Source: Ahrensia sp.
Lineage (GTDB): Bacteria > Pseudomonadota > Alphaproteobacteria > Rhizobiales > Rhizobiaceae
DNA length: 64,000 bases
Direction: 5' to 3'
Assembly: GCA_002698425.1 (NCBI GenBank)
Contig: NZXU01000027.1
Coordinates: forward strand, 1 to 64,000
In this document: positions 44,103-53,094 of the stretch, piece after piece
Layout of the letters: every line of letters starts with the position of its first letter
How positions within the stretch are numbered: the first letter of the stretch is position 1
Notes under the pieces: model-generated
The model's input: only the letters and a program-made list of their open reading frames with translations
Told to the model about the DNA's origin: nothing
Database searches by the model: none
Translations under genes and position numbers: made by a program

Positions 44103-46208
44103 TCAGGCCGGCACCGGCGCTTTTCGCGCCTTCATGAGGTTCCACCCGAACACCACCGCAAACCCCGCCAGCGCCGTGAAGTTCACCCAATGGGGCGCGG
44201 GCCACATCAGCGCGGCGCCGATGGCGAGCGTGACGATGCGCTCGGGGACGGTCATGCGGTTTTCCCAATAACCCTCGATGGCCGCGGCGACGGCCCAGAG
44301 GCCGCAGACAGCGAAGCCGAAGATGTAGAGCATCTGCGGCCAGTCGCCCGACAGGAAGGGCGTGTATGCGAAGAGGAGCGGCACGAAATAGAGGCCCTTG
44401 GCGATCTTCCAGGCGGCGAAGCCGGTCTTCATCGGCGGGCTTTCCGCGATGGCCGCGCCGGTGAAGGCGGCGAGGCAGACGGGCGGGGTGACGTTGGAAT
44501 CCTGGCTTAGCCAGAAGATGATCATATGCGCCGACAGGAGCGCGACGGCGAGGACGGCGGGATTGAAGGCCTGATCGTAGAGCATCGACAGGCTTTCGAC
44601 GGGCAGGCCCTCGATCATGGCGCGCGCCTCGGCCAGCGGCATCGGCGCGGCGAGCGCGGCCATCTTGTCGGGCGCCGACAGCATGAAGATCGCCTTGGCG
44701 GTCTCCGGCAACTGACCGGCGGCGAGAATGTTGGCGAGCTGGCCCTGCAGGATCAGCTGGTAGAGCGCCGGGGCGGACAGCGTGCCGAGCACGATATAGG
44801 CGGCGGTCACCGGCAGGCCCATACCGAGGACCAGCGAGGCGAGCGCGACGAGGACGAGGGCGAGCAGGAGATTGCCCTGCGACCAGGTCGAGATCATCAA
44901 CGAGAAGGTGTTGCCGATGCCGGCCGTGGTGATGACGTTGACGATCAGGCCGACGCCGACGAGCAGGATCGCCGTCATGATCATGTTGCGCGCACCGAGT
45001 TCGAGCGCCTCGATGATGCGGACGGGGCCCATGCGGTTGGGCGTCAGCCAGGATGCGGCTACACAGGCGAGAATGGCGTAGCCGGCGGCGTAAGTCGGCG
45101 TGAAGCCGCGAACCAGCAGAAAGATCAGTAGCGCGACCGGGATGATGAAGGAGGGGCCGCCATTGCGGAAGACGGTCCACAGGCCGGGGCCGTCCTGTTC
45201 GGCCAATGCGGTGGCGTGCGAGCGTTTTGCCTCGATGCGCACGAAGAAGCCGACGGTCAGGAAATAGAGGATCGCCGGCAGGATCGAGACGGTGACGATG
45301 GTCGTGTAGGGGATCTGGGTGAAATTCGCCATGACGAAGGCGCCGGCGCCCATGATCGGCGGCATCAGCTGGCCGCCGGTGGAGGCAGCGGCCTCGACGC
45401 CGCCGGCGAAGGTGGCCGGGAAGCCGGCGCGCTTCATCAGCGGAATGGTGATGACGCCGGTGGACGCCGTGTTGGCGACGGCGGAGCCGGAGATGGTGCC
45501 GGTCAGTCCGCTCGACAGGACCGCGACGAAGCCGGGGCCGCCGGTCATACGGCCGGCGACGGCGCGGGAAATGTCGACGATGAATTCGCCGGCGCCGGAT
45601 TTCAGCAGGAAGGCGCCGAACAGGATAAACATGAAGACATAGGTCGACGAGATGCGGGCGATGGAGCCGAACATCGCGTCGTCGCCATAGAGCGAGCGGA
45701 ACAGAACGGTTTCGGCGTGCAACCCGCGAAAGCGGAAGACCCCTGGCACATACTGGCCCCACCAGACGACGTAGGTCAGCGCCAGCAGGATCAGGACCGG
45801 GATGATCCAGCCGGTGGTACGGCGCGTGAATTCGAGCACGCCGAGTATGCATAGGATGCCGGCCAGCCAGTCGGACCAGATCAGCCGGACGCCGCGGTCA
45901 TAGATCGCGTTCTCGGCATTGATGACGTAGATCGCCGCCGCCGCGACGGCCATGCCGAAGGCGATGTCGAGGACGCGGACCGCGGGATGAGACGCCCAAG
46001 ACACGCCGGCGATCGGGGACACCAGGACGCAGAGAAGAACGAAGCCGGCGAAGTGGAAGCCATTCTGGGTGAGAACGGCGACGGAGCCGAAGGAGTTCAT
46101 CCAGATATGGACGGCCGAGATCACGACCGCGACGACCAGCGTCATCAGGGCCAGACCGCGTCGGTTCAGGCCCGGCGAACCGGTCTGTGTCATGGTCTCG
46201 GCGCGCAT
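44103..46208 (-). CDS. TRAP transporter fused permease, TAXI type (second system)
   Basis: 701 residues. DctQ-like helices (to about residue 190) then the DctM core with GSAVANTASTGVITIPLMKRAGF, GGQLMPPIMGAGAFV and GMGLPVTAAYI. A longer C-terminal part than in the first TAXI permease of the window adds two to four helices (YGDDAMFGS region near 175 is periplasmic). The ATG stretch MRAETMTQ gives two close start options. It is downstream of its binding protein on the same strand; a 7-bp hairpin lies between them. Confidence 0.92.
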   Translation of the reverse strand: MRAETMTQTGSPGLNRRGLALMTLVVAVVISAVHIWMNSFGSVAVLTQNGFHFAGFVLLCVLVSPIAGVSWASHPAVRVLDIAFGMAVAAAAIYVINAENAIYDRGVRLIWSDWLAGILCILGVLEFTRRTTGWIIPVLILLALTYVVWWGQYVPGVFRFRGLHAETVLFRSLYGDDAMFGSIARISSTYVFMFILFGAFLLKSGAGEFIVDISRAVAGRMTGGPGFVAVLSSGLTGTISGSAVANTASTGVITIPLMKRAGFPATFAGGVEAAASTGGQLMPPIMGAGAFVMANFTQIPYTTIVTVSILPAILYFLTVGFFVRIEAKRSHATALAEQDGPGLWTVFRNGGPSFIIPVALLIFLLVRGFTPTYAAGYAILACVAASWLTPNRMGPVRIIEALELGARNMIMTAILLVGVGLIVNVITTAGIGNTFSLMISTWSQGNLLLALVLVALASLVLGMGLPVTAAYIVLGTLSAPALYQLILQGQLANILAAGQLPETAKAIFMLSAPDKMAALAAPMPLAEARAMIEGLPVESLSMLYDQAFNPAVLAVALLSAHMIIFWLSQDSNVTPPVCLAAFTGAAIAESPPMKTGFAAWKIAKGLYFVPLLFAYTPFLSGDWPQMLYIFGFAVCGLWAVAAAIEGYWENRMTVPERIVTLAIGAALMWPAPHWVNFTALAGFAVVFGWNLMKARKAPVPA

Positions 46209-46243
46209 GGACGAACCTCCCGGCCAACAGGAAAAGGCTGAGA

Positions 46244-46262
46244 GGGCCGCGCGAAGCGGCCC
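46244..46262 (-). promoter_or_regulatory. intercistronic hairpin, binding protein to permease
   Basis: Minus strand GGGCCGC-TTCGC-GCGGCCC, a perfect 7-bp stem in the 69-base gap, followed by a C/T-rich run (TCTCAGCCTTTTCC). It parallels the hairpin of the first TAXI operon and may stabilise the upstream message or reduce permease expression. Confidence 0.5.
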
Positions 46263-46277
46263 CCGGTTCAGGCGCGA

Positions 46278-47300
46278 TTACGGACGCAGGCGGTCCGGAA
46301 TGGTGAGGCCGGCTTCCTCGTAGTAGCGCAGCGCGCCGGGATGCAGCGGCAGCGGCAGGCCGGCGATCGCCTTTTCGAGCGCCATCGCCTTGGTGGCCGG
46401 ATGGATCGCCTGCAGGAAGGCCAGGTTCTCATACATGGTCTTGGTGATCTGGTAGACGTCCTCTTCCGGCAGGTCGGCCGAGGTGGCGAGGAAGTTCGGC
46501 TGCGCGATCGTGGTGACGTCCTCGTCGAGGCCCGGATAGGTGCCGCCCGGGATGACATATTCGGTCCACAGATCACGGTCGCCATTGGCGGTGGTGATCT
46601 GTTCGGGCGTGAAGCCGAGCAGCGTCACCTTGTCGCCCGCCGTCGAGAAGAGCTGCGTCACGGCGCTGACGGGCACGCCCGCCGGCGTGCCCATGCCGGC
46701 TGCCTGGCCGTTCTGCACGGCTTCCGCGCTCGGGCCGTAGCCGGCGTAGAGAAGCTCGTAATCCTCGTCGATATTGACGCCGAAGCCGCTGAGGATGGTC
46801 CGGTTGGAGCCGATCGTGCCGGAGTTCTGAGATCCGAGCGCCATGGTCTTGCCCTTCAGGCCGGCCATGTCCTCGATCGTGCCGGTCTCGGCGAATTCGC
46901 TCTGGATGACGAAATGCTCGACATTCTGCCAGAGCATCGAGACCGAGCGCAGGTTTTCCTGCGGACCGTCAGCTTTGACCGGTCCCGAACCGGTGCGCGC
47001 ATAGTAGCCGTAGAGGCCCTGCATGATGGCGAACTGGGCCTCGCCGTCGCGCAGCAGCTTGACGTTTTCGCCCGAGCCGGCCGAGGAAATGGCCGACATG
47101 CCGAGCTTCTGCTTCGGCTCCAGCTTGACCTTGGTGAGCGTCGAAATGGCGACGCCGACGGGATAATAGGTGCCGCCGGTCGAGGCGGTGGCGAGGATGT
47201 AGTTGCGCGGTTCCTGCGCTTCGGCATTGAAACCGGCCGTCGCGGCGACGGCCAGCGCGGCAGCGGCGGACAGTAAAGTGCGTCGTGTCGTATAAGCCAT
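46278..47300 (-). CDS. TAXI family TRAP solute-binding protein (second system)
   Basis: 340 residues: a signal peptide with a twin-arginine-like start (YTTRRTLLSAAAALAVAATAG, about 3-23; cleavage near AEAQ), then the TAXI fold (YILATASTGGTYYPVGVAISTL, SGENVKLLRDGEAQFAIMQGLYGYYA). Substrate unknown; no catabolic gene lies beside it. The ATG (complement of 47298-47300) has GGGAGGAA 5-6 bases ahead and gives the usual signal; a longer in-frame extension upstream is not signal-like. Confidence 0.9.
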   Translation of the reverse strand: MAYTTRRTLLSAAAALAVAATAGFNAEAQEPRNYILATASTGGTYYPVGVAISTLTKVKLEPKQKLGMSAISSAGSGENVKLLRDGEAQFAIMQGLYGYYARTGSGPVKADGPQENLRSVSMLWQNVEHFVIQSEFAETGTIEDMAGLKGKTMALGSQNSGTIGSNRTILSGFGVNIDEDYELLYAGYGPSAEAVQNGQAAGMGTPAGVPVSAVTQLFSTAGDKVTLLGFTPEQITTANGDRDLWTEYVIPGGTYPGLDEDVTTIAQPNFLATSADLPEEDVYQITKTMYENLAFLQAIHPATKAMALEKAIAGLPLPLHPGALRYYEEAGLTIPDRLRP

Positions 47301-47526
47301 GAGTTCCTCCCAGAATGGCGTTGGGCGATCCGGCCCGTTCTCCCGGAGGGCCGGTCGCAAGTCGCTCATTGTTACCAAAGATTTCCGCAAGGCAACCTTT
47401 TATGGCCTAGTGCTTTCGCCGGGGTGCGATCCTTTCGGTTCGGGCATGGCGGGAAAGCGCGCCAGACAAGGCGTTTCGCCGCCGGCCAGGCGTTTGTCAT
47501 GTTGAGCTAAAAAGCGACGTTGCGCG

Positions 47527-47555
47527 TTGAAAGCGCAGTATTGCATTCCTATAAC
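47527..47555 (+). promoter_or_regulatory. sigma-70-type promoter of hflKC
   Basis: TTGAAA at 47527-47532, a 17-base spacer, TATAAC at 47550-47555. Expected start near 47562, giving a 5' leader of about 57 bases with the GC hairpin at 47570-47592. Confidence 0.65.
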
Positions 47556-47569
47556 AGGCTCATAGCGTG

Positions 47570-47598
47570 CCGCCGGACAGGTCGTCCGGCGGTGTTTT
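47570..47598 (+). promoter_or_regulatory. terminator-like hairpin in the hflK 5' leader
   Basis: Perfect 9-bp stem CCGCCGGAC / GTCCGGCGG (47570-47578, 47584-47592) with loop AGGTC, followed by TGTTTT. It sits between the promoter and the hflK ribosome site, where it could attenuate transcription or, if it is the end of an upstream transcript, insulate the operon. Confidence 0.5.
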
Positions 47599-47618
47599 AC
47601 CATGTTGAGAGGAACTGG

Positions 47619-48746
47619 ATGCCCTGGAGCAATCAGAACGGTGGAGGAGGCGGCCCGTGGGGCGGCGGAGGTAATGGCGGCGGAGGCGGCCCGTGGGGCC
47701 AGGGTCCGCAAGGCCCGCGTGGCCCGCAGAGGCCGGGCGGACAACCGCCGGATCTCGAGGAGATCATCAAGCGGGGCCAGGACCGGCTGAAACGGGCAAT
47801 GCCCGGCGGCGGCGGAAACCCGCTCATCTTCGGCGTCATTGGCATCGGCCTGATCGTTCTCTACCTCCTTCAGAGCGCCTACCAGGTCGACACGGACGAA
47901 CGCGCCGTCGAATTGCTGTTCGGCAAGCCGAAGACGGAATTGGCCGGTCCGGGACTGCATTTCCACTGGTGGCCGTTCGAGACCGTCGAGAAGGTGCAGA
48001 TCGTCGAGAAACAGGTGACAGTCGGCGCTGGCGGGACCGGCGCGGATTCCGGCCTGATGCTGTCTGGCGACCAGAACATCGTCGATGTCCAGTTCGCCGT
48101 CCTCTATTCGGTGATCGACCCGGCGGCCTATCTGTTCAACGTGGCTTCGCCGGATGAAATGGTGCGCCAGGTGTCCGAAAGCGCGATGCGCGAGATCGTC
48201 GGCCGCCGGCCGGCGCAGGACGTCTTCCGCGACAACCGCGCCGCGATTGCCCAGGAGGTTCGCGACTCCATGCAGGCGACCCTCGACGAATATGGCGCCG
48301 GCATCGCCATCAACACGGTTTCCATCGAGGACGCCGCGCCGCCGCGCGAAGTGGCGGACGCGTTCGAGGAAGTGCAGCGCGCCGAGCAGAACGAGGACCA
48401 GTTCCGCGAGGAAGCCAACCAGTACTCCAACCAGCAGCTCGGCGAGGCGCGAGGCGAGGCGGCGCAGATCCGCGAGGACGCGTCGGCTTACGCGACGCGC
48501 GTCGTGCAGGAAGCCGAAGGTGAGGCGCAGCGCTTCATCTCCATCTACGACCAGTATCGGCTGGCTCCGGACGTGACGCGCAAGCGTCTGTTCCTGGAGA
48601 CGATGGAACGGGTTCTCGCCGATTCCAACAAGATCATCCTGGACGAGGACGGTAACGGCCAGGGCGTGGTGCCCTACCTGCCGCTGCCGGAAGTCCAGAA
48701 TCGCCGAACCAACACGACCTCGTCGTCTACGGGGGGCGCACAGTAA
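47619..48746 (+). CDS. hflK: HflK, FtsH protease-modulating membrane protein
   Basis: 375 residues: a glycine-rich, asparagine-containing N-terminus (about 1-55), one membrane helix (LIFGVIGIGLIVLYLL near 70), then the band-7/prohibitin domain (VDTDERAVELLFGKPKTELAGPGLHFHWWPFETV) and a long helical, charged C-terminal part (EDQFREEANQYSNQQLGEARGEA). HflK and HflC form a periplasm-facing ring around FtsH and restrain its proteolysis. ATG follows AGAGGAACTGG. It overlaps hflC by one base (TAATG). Confidence 0.94.
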   Translation: MPWSNQNGGGGGPWGGGGNGGGGGPWGQGPQGPRGPQRPGGQPPDLEEIIKRGQDRLKRAMPGGGGNPLIFGVIGIGLIVLYLLQSAYQVDTDERAVELLFGKPKTELAGPGLHFHWWPFETVEKVQIVEKQVTVGAGGTGADSGLMLSGDQNIVDVQFAVLYSVIDPAAYLFNVASPDEMVRQVSESAMREIVGRRPAQDVFRDNRAAIAQEVRDSMQATLDEYGAGIAINTVSIEDAAPPREVADAFEEVQRAEQNEDQFREEANQYSNQQLGEARGEAAQIREDASAYATRVVQEAEGEAQRFISIYDQYRLAPDVTRKRLFLETMERVLADSNKIILDEDGNGQGVVPYLPLPEVQNRRTNTTSSSTGGAQ

Positions 48747-49714
48747 TGAATTCCAATCGTTTAACCCTGATCGGCCTTGCGATCGTCGTCATCCTGATCA
48801 CCGTCTATGCGTCGGTCTTCGTCGTCAATGAACGCCAGCAGGCCATCGTGCTGCGATTCGGCGAGATCCAGGATGTCAAGACCGAGCCCGGTCTCTACTT
48901 CAAGATGCCGTTCGCCTTTGCCGGTTTCGACACGGTGCAGATCATCGAGGACCGCTTGCTGCGGCTCGATCTCGCCGACCAGCCGCCGGTGCAGGTCTCG
49001 GGCGGCCGCTTCTACGAGGTCGACGCCTTCCTGACCTTCAAGATCACCGATGCGCGCCGGTTCCGCGAAACCGTTTCCGGCGACCTGACATCGGCCGCGG
49101 CGCGTCTGCGGACGCGTTTCGACGCCGCGCTGCGCCGGGTCTACGGCCTGCGGTCCTTCGAGGCGGCGCTCTCCGACGAGCGTACCGAGATGATGCGGCA
49201 GGTGCGCGACCTGATCCGTCCGGACGCGCAGTCGCTCGGGCTGTCGGTCGAGGACGTGCGGATCGTGCGGACCGACCTGACGGCGGAAGTCTCGCAACAG
49301 ACCTTCGACCGGATGAAGGCGGAACGCCTGGCCGAGGCCGAGCGTATCCGCGCACGCGGCCGCGAAACGGCCCGCCGCATCCGCGCCGTCGCCGACCGCC
49401 AGGTGATCGAGATCGTCGCCGAGGCACAGCGCGAATCCGAGATCCTTCGCGGTGAAGGCGACGCCCAGCGCAACGGCATTTTCGCCGACGCCTTCGGCCG
49501 CGATCCGGACTTCTTCGAGTTCTATCGCTCGATGGCGGCCTATCAGAGGGCGCTTGAAAATTCCGACACGACGATGGTGCTGTCGCCGAATTCGGAGTTC
49601 TTCAAGTTCTTCAAGAGCGCCGGGTCCTCTCCGGCTGCCGCAGCCGCGCCCGAGGCGAGCTCGTCCGAGCCCGCCGCCGGCACAGCCGACGAAGAAGCGA
49701 CAACGCAGCAATGA
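48746..49714 (+). CDS. hflC: HflC, FtsH protease-modulating membrane protein
   Basis: 322 residues: an N-terminal membrane helix (LIGLAIVVILITVYASVFVV, about 8-28), then the band-7 domain (NERQQAIVLRFGEIQDVKTEPGLYFKMPF, DALRRVYGLRSFEAALSDERTEMM) and a helical part with the FYRSMAAYQRAL signature, ending in an alanine/serine tail. Partner of HflK in the FtsH-HflKC complex. Translation is coupled to hflK and to the DUF2065 gene, with which it overlaps by ATGA. Confidence 0.94.
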   Translation: MNSNRLTLIGLAIVVILITVYASVFVVNERQQAIVLRFGEIQDVKTEPGLYFKMPFAFAGFDTVQIIEDRLLRLDLADQPPVQVSGGRFYEVDAFLTFKITDARRFRETVSGDLTSAAARLRTRFDAALRRVYGLRSFEAALSDERTEMMRQVRDLIRPDAQSLGLSVEDVRIVRTDLTAEVSQQTFDRMKAERLAEAERIRARGRETARRIRAVADRQVIEIVAEAQRESEILRGEGDAQRNGIFADAFGRDPDFFEFYRSMAAYQRALENSDTTMVLSPNSEFFKFFKSAGSSPAAAAAPEASSSEPAAGTADEEATTQQ

Positions 49715-49899
49715 TGCTGTTTCTGACGGCCCTCGGTCTCATGCTTGTGATCGAGGGCTTTCTTTATGGCGGCGTGCCGTCATTCGCCAAGAAAATGGCG
49801 GCGATGCTGCTGGATACGCCCGACGACGTGCTGCGCAAGGGGGGCATCGCCGCGGCGCTTCTCGGTCTCGCGCTGATCTGGCTGGCGCACCGGCTTTGA
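49711..49899 (+). CDS. DUF2065 family small membrane protein
   Basis: 62 residues, two predicted helices (about 3-20 and 42-60) with the family pattern LGLMLVIEGFLYGG...PDDVLRKGGIAAALLGLALIWL. Found directly after hflC in many alphaproteobacteria and overlapping its stop here (ATGA), so probably an accessory of the HflKC complex; no experiment is implied. Confidence 0.88.
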   Translation: MMLFLTALGLMLVIEGFLYGGVPSFAKKMAAMLLDTPDDVLRKGGIAAALLGLALIWLAHRL

Positions 49900-50032
49900 C
49901 GGCCGGGGCTTCACAAAGCGGCCACGCTTCTCACTTATGCGTGACAATCCGATTGTACCGGGCGCGGAACGCTTTATGTTCCCGCGCAATGGCGGCCGGC
50001 GGGTGGCCGCAATCTTCCCTGGAGGCTTCTCG

Positions 50033-51544
50033 ATGGTTTTCGATTCACTGGTCCTGAAACCGATGCGGCTGGCGGGCGCCGCTGTGCTGTCGCTGGGGCT
50101 CCTCGCGGGCACGACGATGCTTTCGGGCGAGCACGGTTTCCGCGCCGAGGCGCAGGAAGGCCCCGCTTCGGTGGCGGACCTTTCGGAGAAGCTGATCGAT
50201 TCCGTCGTCAACATCTCGACGTCGCAGACCGTCGGCGGCAGCGACCGCAACGTTCCGCGGCCGGAATTGCCCGAGGGCTCGCCTTTCCAGGAATTTTTCG
50301 ACGAGTTCTTCGACCAGAACAAGGACGGCGCGGCGCCGCAATCGCGGCAGGTGCAGTCGCTGGGCTCGGGCTTCGTGGTCGACGAATCCGGCATCGTGAT
50401 CACCAACAATCACGTCATCGAGGGCGCCGACGAGGTTGCCGTCAACTTCAATGACGGCACCAAGATCGAGGCCGAAGTCATCGGCCATGACCCGAAGACC
50501 GATATCGCGGTGCTCAGGATCGATCCGGGCGACAAGAAGCTGAAGGCCGTGGCGTTCGGCGAATCCGACGTGATGCGCGTCGGCGACTGGGTGCTCGCCA
50601 TCGGCAACCCGTTCGGGCTCGGCGGCACGGTAACGCTCGGCATTGTCTCGGCGATCGGCCGCGACATCAATTCCGGCCCCTATGACGATTTCATCCAGAC
50701 GGACGCGGCCATCAACCGCGGCAATTCCGGCGGGCCGCTGTTCAACATGAAGGGCGAGGTCGTTGGCATCAACACGGCGATCATCTCGCCCTCGGGCGGG
50801 TCGATCGGCATCGGCTTTTCGATCCCGGCCAATCTGGCGAAGAACGTGATCGACCAGCTGGTCGAGTTCGGCGAGACGAGGCGCGGCTGGCTGGGCGTGC
50901 GCATCCAGTCGGTAACCGACGAGATCGCCGAAAGCCTCGGCATGGACCGCGCGCGCGGCGCGCTGGTTGCGGGCATCGTCGAGGGCGGTCCAGTCGATGA
51001 CGGTTCGATCGAGCCGGGCGACGTGATCATCGAGTTCGACGGCAAACCCGTCGAGGAAACCCGCGAATTGCCGCGCATCGTCGCCGACACGCCGGTCGGC
51101 AAGGCCGTCGATGTCGTCGTCATCCGCAAGGGCGAGCAGATGAACATCAAGGTGACGCTCGGCCGGCTCGAGGACAGCGACGAACTGGCCATGGCGCCTT
51201 CCGGCGACGAGGACGGCGACCTGCCGGCGGAACCGGCGGACACGATCGAACTCTACGGCATGACACTTGCCGAGCTGGATGACAGCCAGCGCGATGCCTT
51301 CAAGATCGAGGACAGTGTCGAGAGCGGCGTTGTGATCGTCGAGGTGGCGCCGGATTCGGCGGCGGCGGAAAAAGGCATTCGCCCCGGCGAGACGATCGTC
51401 GAGATCGCGCAGGAAGCGGTGGCCAATCCGCAGGAGGTCGTCGATTCCATCGAGGAACTGAAGTCGGAGAACCGCCGCAACGCGCTTCTGATGCTGGCCG
51501 CGCCGACGGGCGAATTGCGCTTCGTGACGGTGCGGATCGACTGA
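50033..51544 (+). CDS. degP: periplasmic serine protease, DegP/MucD type (Do family)
   Basis: 503 residues: a signal peptide (about 1-41), a trypsin-like domain with the complete triad His127 (ITNNHVIEG), Asp157 (KTDIAVLRI), Ser232 (GNSGGPLF), and two PDZ domains (about 290-370 and 395-495). It degrades or refolds damaged envelope proteins. ATG at 50033 has GGAGG 7 bases ahead and gives a normal signal; an upstream extension in frame does not. Downstream of hflKC-DUF2065, forming a membrane/periplasm quality-control block; a terminator follows. Confidence 0.94.
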   Translation: MVFDSLVLKPMRLAGAAVLSLGLLAGTTMLSGEHGFRAEAQEGPASVADLSEKLIDSVVNISTSQTVGGSDRNVPRPELPEGSPFQEFFDEFFDQNKDGAAPQSRQVQSLGSGFVVDESGIVITNNHVIEGADEVAVNFNDGTKIEAEVIGHDPKTDIAVLRIDPGDKKLKAVAFGESDVMRVGDWVLAIGNPFGLGGTVTLGIVSAIGRDINSGPYDDFIQTDAAINRGNSGGPLFNMKGEVVGINTAIISPSGGSIGIGFSIPANLAKNVIDQLVEFGETRRGWLGVRIQSVTDEIAESLGMDRARGALVAGIVEGGPVDDGSIEPGDVIIEFDGKPVEETRELPRIVADTPVGKAVDVVVIRKGEQMNIKVTLGRLEDSDELAMAPSGDEDGDLPAEPADTIELYGMTLAELDDSQRDAFKIEDSVESGVVIVEVAPDSAAAEKGIRPGETIVEIAQEAVANPQEVVDSIEELKSENRRNALLMLAAPTGELRFVTVRID

Positions 51545-51569
51545 TCCGGCTGCACCTCGAAAGATCGAA

Positions 51570-51598
51570 GGCGGTCAGCCCGGCTGGCCGCCTTTTTT
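51570..51598 (+). terminator. terminator of the hflKC-degP block, inside the GNAT 3' end
   Basis: 10-bp stem GGCGGTCAGC / GCTGGCCGCC with one G-T wobble and a 3-base loop, followed by six T (51593-51598). It starts 25 bases after the degP stop. From 51575 on it lies inside the last codons of the converging GNAT gene, so one sequence serves as terminator on one strand and coding sequence on the other. Confidence 0.85.
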
Positions 51599-52150
51599 CG
51601 TGCGCCAGTCCTCCGCCGTGATGCGGTAGACGACGTGGCGCTTGAGATGCGCGTGGGTGTCGGGGATATGCGGATGATCGAAGTCGCGCGCCGGCTCGCG
51701 CCTCAGACCGATACGCTCCATCACGGAGGTGGAGCGGTTGTTGTCATGCACGGCGAAGGAGACGATCTCGGGCAGACCGAGTGTCTCGAAACCGTGCTTT
51801 AGAGCGGTGCATGCGCCTTCGGTGGCATAGCCCTTGCCCCAGTGACGTGTCGCCAGACGCCAGCCGACCTCGACCGTGCCGGCGGGAAAGGCCGGCTCGA
51901 CATCGCCGTCATGCAGGCCGCAGAAGCCGAGACACTCGCCGGTTTCGCGCAGTTCGAGCGCGGGGAAGGTAAGCCGCTCGGCCTGGCGAAGAAGCAGCGT
52001 TTCGAAGAAGGCGTCCGATTGCTGCCGGTCGCGCCGGAAGGGAAAGAACTCCATGACTTGCGGGTCGGAATTGATCTCGTAGAAAATATCGCGGTCGCGC
52101 TCCTCCCATGGTCGCAGGATCAGGCGTTCCGTTTCGAGATGCGGCGTCAT
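51575..52150 (-). CDS. GNAT acetyltransferase, RimJ/RimL type
   Basis: 191 residues. LETERLILRPWEERD at the start, the acetyl-CoA loop RHWGKGYATEGACTAL and the FAVHDNNRSTSVMERIGLRRE block mark the ribosomal-protein N-acetyltransferase-like (GNAT) branch. Substrate unknown. Its ATG overlaps the serB stop (ATGA), so it is the second gene of a serB operon. Its last codons (KKGGQPG) are the plus-strand terminator stem. Confidence 0.88.
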   Translation of the reverse strand: MTPHLETERLILRPWEERDRDIFYEINSDPQVMEFFPFRRDRQQSDAFFETLLLRQAERLTFPALELRETGECLGFCGLHDGDVEPAFPAGTVEVGWRLATRHWGKGYATEGACTALKHGFETLGLPEIVSFAVHDNNRSTSVMERIGLRREPARDFDHPHIPDTHAHLKRHVVYRITAEDWRTKKGGQPG

Positions 52151-53049
52151 CGAACGAATTCTTCGTCGCGGTATCCCTGGATGTAGAGCAGGGCGGTGAG
52201 ATCATTGCGGTCGACGCGGATCTTCGCCTGGGCGGCGACGGAGGGCTTGGCGTGCAGCGCCACGCCGGCTCCGGCCATGGCGAGCATGGAGAGATCGTTG
52301 GCGCCGTCGCCGACTGCGATGGCGTCTTCGGGGGCAAGCCCGAGGCGGGCGGCGATCTCGGTCAGCGCGTCGGCCTTGGCCTGGCGACCGAGGATCGGTT
52401 CGACGACTTCGCCGGTGAGCTTGCCGTCCGCCTTGACGAGGCGGTTGGCGCGCGTTTCCTGGAAGCCGATCATTTCGGCGATGCGATCGGTGAAATCGGT
52501 GAAGCCGCCGGACACGAGCACGCACCACGCGCCATTTGCCTTCATCGTGCCGATCAGCTCCGGTCCGCCCGGCATCAGCTCGATGCGCTCGGCGATGACC
52601 TTGTCGATGGTGGCGACGGGGAGGCCCTTGAGGAGGCCGACGCGTTCGCGCAATGCGCCCTCGAAACCGATCTCGCCATTCATTGCGCGGGCGGTGATCG
52701 AGGCGACATAGTCGCCGACGCCGGCATCGTCGGCGAGTTCGTCGACGCATTCCTGGCGGATCATGGTGGAATCCATGTCGGCGATCAGGATCTTCTTGCG
52801 GCGTTTCTCCGGCGAAACCGTCTGGATGGCGACATCGATCGCCTGGCCTTCGAAGCAGGCGGCAAGCCTCTCGGCGAGGTCGCCTTGGCGCGCTTCATCG
52901 AGCGGAGCGGGCGTGGCGATGTCGGCGGCGCGGCCGGGCGACAGCCAGTCGGTCGTCGCGTCCGGAAGCATTGCGGCGATGCTGGCGACCGCGTCCTCGT
53001 CGAGCGTGCAGGCGTCGGGATTGGCAATCAGGGTGACGATCGTGTTCAT
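52147..53049 (-). CDS. serB: phosphoserine phosphatase
   Basis: 300 residues: an N-terminal regulatory-type part (about 1-75) and an HAD phosphatase with the nucleophile motif DMDST (91-95), the SGGFTDFTDRIAEMIGF block and GDGANDLSML near the end. It performs the last step of serine synthesis. ATG is the complement of 53047-53049, directly followed by the conserved NTIVTLIAN. Divergent from miaA with 45 bases between the starts, so the two share a very compact control region. Confidence 0.94.
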   Translation of the reverse strand: MNTIVTLIANPDACTLDEDAVASIAAMLPDATTDWLSPGRAADIATPAPLDEARQGDLAERLAACFEGQAIDVAIQTVSPEKRRKKILIADMDSTMIRQECVDELADDAGVGDYVASITARAMNGEIGFEGALRERVGLLKGLPVATIDKVIAERIELMPGGPELIGTMKANGAWCVLVSGGFTDFTDRIAEMIGFQETRANRLVKADGKLTGEVVEPILGRQAKADALTEIAARLGLAPEDAIAVGDGANDLSMLAMAGAGVALHAKPSVAAQAKIRVDRNDLTALLYIQGYRDEEFVR

Positions 53050-53094
53050 GGGCGGTAGAAGCCGAGCCTGGTTTGGAAGGAAAGGGTAGCAAGC

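Larger units (their letters stand above)
47301..47618. other. 318-base divergent control region (TAXI and hflK)
   Basis: Carries the hflK promoter and its leader hairpin (annotated separately) and must hold the minus-strand promoter of the TAXI operon, for which I see no strong boxes. No coding sequence is credible in it. Confidence 0.6.
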
